This document shows, piece after piece, positions 21,883-25,290 of a stretch of 25,290 nt of DNA. Every line of letters starts with the position of its first letter. Within the stretch, counting starts at the first letter, position 1. Below the pieces are notes generated by a model. It did not search any database. It saw only the letters and a list, made by a program, of their open reading frames with translations, and had not been told where the DNA came from. Source of the DNA: Lachnospiraceae bacterium (GTDB lineage: Bacteria > Bacillota_A > Clostridia > Lachnospirales > Lachnospiraceae); the NCBI GenBank assembly GCA_009774465.1, contig VSNT01000049.1, forward strand, positions 1 to 25,290. Direction: 5' to 3'. Position numbers and translations under genes: made by a program.

Positions 21883-22477
21883 GAAAAAGAGCAGATTTTT
21901 ATCATTTTGTTTTTCGTTTTTGCCGGGAGCAGCAGAAATGTATATGGGGTTTATGAAGACAGGAATAAGCCTTATGCTGGTATTTTTTCTGCTGATTGCA
22001 GTGGGAGGATGGATGCAGCAGACAATTATTACACTGTTTGATGTAGTGGTCTGGGCGTATGGATTTTTCCATGCCAATCACCTTGCCAGCTTAAGTGATG
22101 AGGAGTTTGCACAGGTGGAGGATGAATATATTTTCGGAATGGATTCCGTTTTAGGAACAAAAGAATATGTGGAAAAATACCAGAAATGGATTGCCTATGG
22201 GTTGATTTTTATAGGGGCATGTTTCCTGTGGAATACAATGGCCAACCTGCTTCACAGCATACTGCCGGAGCAATATACCTTTATTTCTCGAATGATGTGG
22301 AGAATAGGAAGCTATGTTCCCAGCATAGTGATAGGCGCAGGTATTATCTTTCTGGGAGTGAGGCTGCTTAATGGGAAAAAAGTGGAAATAGTGCCGCAGG
22401 AAGAGAAGGAAGAGAAAATTTTGAAGGAAAATGTAATAGAAGAAAGCAGTAAGACAGACGGGCAGGAGGAGAAATAA
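21872..22477 (+). CDS. Multi-pass membrane protein of the sigma-factor operon
   Basis: Unrecognised 201-residue membrane protein. About four hydrophobic segments: FLSFCFSFLPGAAEMYMG with ISLMLVFFLLIAVGGW, IITLFDVVVWAYGFF, WIAYGLIFIGACFLW and IVIGAGIIFLGVRLL. The opening FLPGAAEMYMGFMKTG resembles the small TM2-type motif. The C-terminal 35 residues are charged (EEKEEKILKEN). The start ATG 21872 has GGAGG eight bases upstream and overlaps the previous gene by 11 bases. An in-frame start further upstream lacks a ribosome-binding site. Confidence 0.78.
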   Translation: MKTKKKSRFLSFCFSFLPGAAEMYMGFMKTGISLMLVFFLLIAVGGWMQQTIITLFDVVVWAYGFFHANHLASLSDEEFAQVEDEYIFGMDSVLGTKEYVEKYQKWIAYGLIFIGACFLWNTMANLLHSILPEQYTFISRMMWRIGSYVPSIVIGAGIIFLGVRLLNGKKVEIVPQEEKEEKILKENVIEESSKTDGQEEK

Positions 22478-22824
22478 TGGAGAGACAGACGATTAGAATA
22501 CGACGGGTAGGTTCTGTTACCTTTGGCATGGTGCTGGTTGTCACAGGCGTTTTGTTCCTGATACATTTATTTCTGCCAGGGCTGGATTTCAGAGTGTTCT
22601 TTCAATTCTGGCCGCTGATGCTGATTACATTAGGAATAGAAGTTCTTTTGGGAAGCAGGCAGAAAACCTATGAGGTAAGGAATGAAAAAGGGCAGATTAT
22701 AGAGCAGAGCAAAGTGATTTATGATGTTTCGGCAATCGTACTCACCTTTGTACTTACCGGATTTTCCATGTTTATGGCATTACTTGACTTTGTATTTATG
22801 AATTCTTTAAGGGTGCATCTTTAA
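22477..22824 (+). CDS. LiaI/LiaF-like transmembrane protein
   Basis: A 115-residue membrane protein. Two early helices (VTFGMVLVVTGVLFLIHLF and FFQFWPLMLITLGIEVLL) carry the FWPLxLIxLGIEVLL signature of the LiaI/LiaF-like (DUF5668-type) module, and a third helix (SAIVLTFVLTGFSMFMALL) follows. In LiaF proteins such modules take part in cell-envelope stress sensing. Its start codon shares the A of the preceding stop (TAATG), so translation is coupled. Last gene of the sigma operon. Confidence 0.78.
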   Translation: MERQTIRIRRVGSVTFGMVLVVTGVLFLIHLFLPGLDFRVFFQFWPLMLITLGIEVLLGSRQKTYEVRNEKGQIIEQSKVIYDVSAIVLTFVLTGFSMFMALLDFVFMNSLRVHL

Positions 22825-22841
22825 CAGGCAGATAGATATAA

Positions 22842-22872
22842 AGGAGGCCGGTAAGTTAATTACCTGCCTCCT
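22842..22872. terminator. Hairpin between sigma operon and SBP gene
   Basis: Stem AGGAGGC + GGTAA / TTACC + GCCTCCT with one C-T mismatch and a five-base loop. No clear T-run on either strand, so it is a probable rather than certain terminator. Confidence 0.65.
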
Positions 22873-22919
22873 GAATGATTAACAAGGAGATAGCTCGCGA
22901 ATCGCAGGAGCCTCATGTT

Positions 22920-23987
22920 TTACTTTGCCGCTTCTTCTGCAAAGGTAGTAGTGACAAGATCTTCATAGGGAACACGTTTTGGAAGCTCCCCTGATTCCTC
23001 TAAGATATTTTGAAGGAGAGTGAAAGCATCTTCTTCAAAAATCAAATCGGATTTCCAGGTGTCCTGTTCATAATATCTTGTAACAATGGTAGTGAGCGTT
23101 TCCAGGTCAGTTTCTTCAAATTGAGGCTGGATAACTTTTGCAATCTCTTCCGGAGTGTGGGAAGCTACATATTCCATTCCTTTCTGCAGCGCATTTGTAA
23201 ATGCCTGAATGGTATCGGGATTTGCTTCAATGTAGCTCTTTTTTGCAGAGAAAGCAGTGTAGGGAACATAGCCGGAGTCTTCTCCTAAGGAAGCTACAAC
23301 ATAACCGTCGCCTTTTAATTCCAAAGAGGTTGCATGAGGTTCAAACTCAACCGAAAAATCTCCCTGTCCGCCTGAAAAGGCAGCGGCAGTGGAACCAAAA
23401 TCAATGCTCTGGTCAATGGTAAGATCTGTTTTGGGATCAATGCCATTTTTCTTTAAAATAAATTCAAATACCATCTCCGGCATACCACCTGCCCGGCCGC
23501 CAAGCACATTGCTTCCCTTTATCATATCCCAACTGAAATTGTCAATGGGCTGCCTTGAAACAAGAAAATTGCCGGCACGCTGTGTTAACTGCGCAAAATT
23601 CACCACATAATCCTGGGTGCCGCCTGCATAGGTATAAATGGTGGACTCACTTCCCATAAAGCCGATATCTGCTTCGTCCGTAAGGACAGCGGTCATCGTT
23701 TTGTCTGCTCCAAAGCCAGTTATGAGCGTTAGTTCAATTCCTTCTTCCTTAAAGTATCCTTCTTCAATGGCCACATACATGGGAGCATAAAAAATGGAAT
23801 GGGCGACTTCATTTAAAGTAACCTTTTTCAGGGAAGCGTCTGATGATGCATCATTTCCCTGTGCATTTTGTTTCCCACAGCCTGCAAGTGAACCGATAAG
23901 AAGCAGTGCAGTCAGCAAAAGAGCTACAGCTTTTTTCCTTCGTAAAGAAGGCACGCCTGGCGCGCCGGATGTTGGTATTTTCTTCAT
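22920..23987 (-). CDS. ABC transporter substrate-binding lipoprotein (NMT1/SsuA/ThiY-like)
   Basis: Extracellular solute receptor of the NMT1/SsuA group, whose members bind nitrate, sulfonates or thiamine precursors. From ATG 23987 it has 355 residues with a lipoprotein signal (lipobox LAGC). Seen: FYAPMYVAIEEGYFKEEGIEL, in parts FYAPMYVAIEEGYF, with LITGFGADKTMTAVLTDEADIGFMG, then GGRAGGMPEMVFEFILKKNGI and AFTNALQKGMEYV, the usual order for the family. GGAGG five bases before the ATG fixes the start. No permease or ATPase gene is adjacent, and no TPP riboswitch is visible upstream, so the ligand is unknown. Confidence 0.92.
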   Translation of the reverse strand: MKKIPTSGAPGVPSLRRKKAVALLLTALLLIGSLAGCGKQNAQGNDASSDASLKKVTLNEVAHSIFYAPMYVAIEEGYFKEEGIELTLITGFGADKTMTAVLTDEADIGFMGSESTIYTYAGGTQDYVVNFAQLTQRAGNFLVSRQPIDNFSWDMIKGSNVLGGRAGGMPEMVFEFILKKNGIDPKTDLTIDQSIDFGSTAAAFSGGQGDFSVEFEPHATSLELKGDGYVVASLGEDSGYVPYTAFSAKKSYIEANPDTIQAFTNALQKGMEYVASHTPEEIAKVIQPQFEETDLETLTTIVTRYYEQDTWKSDLIFEEDAFTLLQNILEESGELPKRVPYEDLVTTTFAEEAAK

Positions 23988-24009
23988 AATGACCTCCATT
24001 TTCATGATT

Positions 24010-24043
24010 GAGGCCGGCTTCGTTTTAGAAATTTAAGGCCGGC
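24010..24043 (-). repeat. AGGCCGGC repeats in the SBP gene leader
   Basis: Two copies of AGGCCGGC (24011-24018, 24036-24043) lie 25 bases apart. As GCCGGC is self-complementary they can also pair as a hairpin, about 25 bases upstream of the SBP start. Confidence 0.4.
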
Positions 24044-24114
24044 AGTTGATGCTTTATCATATGCCGGAATGAAGAAAAAGCGCATGTCCGATGGGAGGAT
24101 ATTTGATAAAAAGA

Positions 24115-24157
24115 TATAACAACGGATGCCGCGCAAAGCGTGGCATCCGTTGTTATA
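24115..24157. terminator. Strong 20-bp terminator hairpin
   Basis: Arms 24115-24134 and 24138-24157 (core AACGGATGCCGCGC) pair with one G-U and a three-base AAA loop. On the minus strand TCTTTTT follows, so it ends the DUF3048 transcript. Confidence 0.9.
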
Positions 24158-24209
24158 CATGCGATAAGGCCTAAATTGCCAGGCAGTTTTTTACCAATTT
24201 CTTACGGGA

Positions 24210-25280
24210 CTACGAATAAAGAACTGCTCGTCCCTGCTGGGCAACACCGATATAGGTTTTACCGGTGTTTAGCTGAATTTCGTTGCCATTGTCATCATAG
24301 TATCTGGTGGGCGCATAGTCAGAGGTCTTTTTCCAGGTAATATGAATTCCTCTTCCTCTGGTAAAATAATATCCGTCACCGGTAGAATCAATGGTCTGGA
24401 AAGCAAGATACCCTTTGGCGTCACGCTGGGACCACTTGGTATTTTGAATGATTACATTTGAAAAAGTAAGCTGCACGCCGGTAAGACCATCTGTCTGAGG
24501 AGCGCCATGAATGCTCTTTGCATAAAGGCCGGTTTCCGGATTATATGTAAAATAGCTTCTGGTATAGGTAAAGATGTTGGACAGGTCAATTACATTACCG
24601 GGAATGGCAGCAGCATACTGCTCTAAGGTATTTGCTCCTTCTGCAAATCTGAAATGAGAGGCATTATAGTATTCCGGCCTTGTGGTAAGGGAATAACCTA
24701 AAGAATTACATGCATTTGTAATGCCTTCTCCATTGATATATGCATTGTGAGGCGCTTTTCTGTCAGCAGTGCGGAAAAAGTATGCAGATCCGGGCCTGTC
24801 CCCGCCGGTGCCATATTCGCTGGTTCCTGATAAGTTGTTGATATCCGGTGCACTGATCCTGTCTGCCATATAGTAAACGCCGCCGAAGTGAACCAGAATA
24901 GGATCCCATTCAGTTGCAAGGGAAATATAATAATCACGGCAGCTTCTGATATTCCCAATGCGGGTAAGTCCCTGCCAGTCATCAATAATTGCCATTTGAC
25001 GGGAAATTTCGCCTTCCTCCATTACTTCGTATAAAACCTTGGCGTTGCCGATTCCATAAGATGGCTGCGCCTTTTTATCGGTAGGCATCATAACTGCAAT
25101 GGGACGCAGGGAAGCCTGGGCAGCGGGAATCGGTTCATTGGTATATACGCTGCGTACCTGCTCGTCCGCCTGTACCTGATCATTTCCGGTGACAGAGGGG
25201 ATAAAGAGTATGGAGGCAGCACATAGTCCCAATGCTAATGCTATGGCAGATAATTTCTTTATGATAGTTTTCTGCTTCAT
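24210..25280 (-). CDS. Secreted DUF3048 domain protein (YerB-like)
   Basis: Exported protein of the DUF3048 family, which includes the Bacillus subtilis lipoprotein YerB; function unknown. The 356 residues begin with a signal peptide (MKQKTIIKK then a hydrophobic run to about residue 28), here lacking a clear lipobox. The DUF3048 N-domain shows RPIAVMMPTDKKAQPSYGIG, VLYEVMEEGEISR and RIGNIRSCRDYYISLA; the C-domain shows YTRSYFTYNPETGLYAKS, GVQLTFSNVIIQ and GYYFTRGRGIHITWKK. The start is 10 bases from the window edge, so its ribosome-binding site cannot be judged fully. Confidence 0.92.
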   Translation of the reverse strand: MKQKTIIKKLSAIALALGLCAASILFIPSVTGNDQVQADEQVRSVYTNEPIPAAQASLRPIAVMMPTDKKAQPSYGIGNAKVLYEVMEEGEISRQMAIIDDWQGLTRIGNIRSCRDYYISLATEWDPILVHFGGVYYMADRISAPDINNLSGTSEYGTGGDRPGSAYFFRTADRKAPHNAYINGEGITNACNSLGYSLTTRPEYYNASHFRFAEGANTLEQYAAAIPGNVIDLSNIFTYTRSYFTYNPETGLYAKSIHGAPQTDGLTGVQLTFSNVIIQNTKWSQRDAKGYLAFQTIDSTGDGYYFTRGRGIHITWKKTSDYAPTRYYDDNGNEIQLNTGKTYIGVAQQGRAVLYS

Positions 25281-25290
25281 AATGTAACCC

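Noticed and set aside
24006..24114. Possible TPP or other riboswitch before the substrate-binding gene
   Set aside because: No CTGAGA or other conserved aptamer blocks on the minus strand.

Overview
The window looks like a chromosomal segment of a Gram-positive anaerobe of the Clostridia, most likely a Lachnospiraceae gut commensal (Blautia, Dorea or Ruminococcus gnavus group). The grounds are strong AAGGAGG ribosome-binding sites, TTGACA/TATAAT-type promoters with 17-base spacers, intrinsic terminators, a class III fructose-bisphosphatase, a lysine riboswitch, DUF1836, DUF3048 and Rpn-family proteins, and AT-rich intergenic DNA. I see no rRNA, tRNA, CRISPR array, prophage or intact insertion sequence. 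Genus is inference only.

Layout. 58-2790 (-): bifunctional class A penicillin-binding protein. 3021-5175 (+): YigZ/IMPACT protein, then the MgtE magnesium channel behind its own promoter and a possible 36-codon leader ORF. 5382-6263 (-): bacteriohemerythrin with a CheX-like C-terminal half. 6420-8267 (-): TypA/BipA GTPase. 8503-10752 (+): tandem OB-fold SSB-like protein, ROK sugar kinase with a palindrome at its transcription start, and a cysteine-free MGMT-like protein. 10800-11834 (-): Rpn/PD-(D/E)XK protein with a 21-base in-frame tandem repeat. 12200-12694 (+): divergent CobA/CobO-like P-loop protein.

12751-16870 (+): near-consensus promoter, lysine riboswitch, dapA, dapB and fbp. Lysine should control dapA/dapB (the first committed steps to diaminopimelate and lysine), and fbp lies only 36 bases after dapB. 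16958-17476 (-): Asn/Thr/Gly-rich lipoprotein. 17619-18392 (+): HisA of the eukaryotic HIS6 type, without other his genes. 18646-18846 (-): cold shock protein. 19022-19732 (+): membrane-anchored coiled-coil protein with a degenerate LytM domain, convergent with 19751-20723 (-): TrpR-like YerC and DUF1836 regulator. 20924-22824 (+): ECF sigma factor followed by three overlapping membrane-protein genes. 22920-25280 (-): NMT1/SsuA-type substrate-binding lipoprotein without an ABC partner, and a secreted DUF3048 (YerB-like) protein.

Most of the window is conserved core genome. The most interesting points are the eukaryotic-type HisA close to a YerC/TrpR-like regulator, the hemerythrin-CheX-like fusion, the duplicated ribosome-binding segment with hairpins between the lysine riboswitch and dapA, the possible mgtE leader peptide, the cysteine-free MGMT homologue, and the sigma-factor operon whose likely anti-sigma lacks the usual zinc motif. 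I did not find a clearly new multi-gene defence or mobile system.
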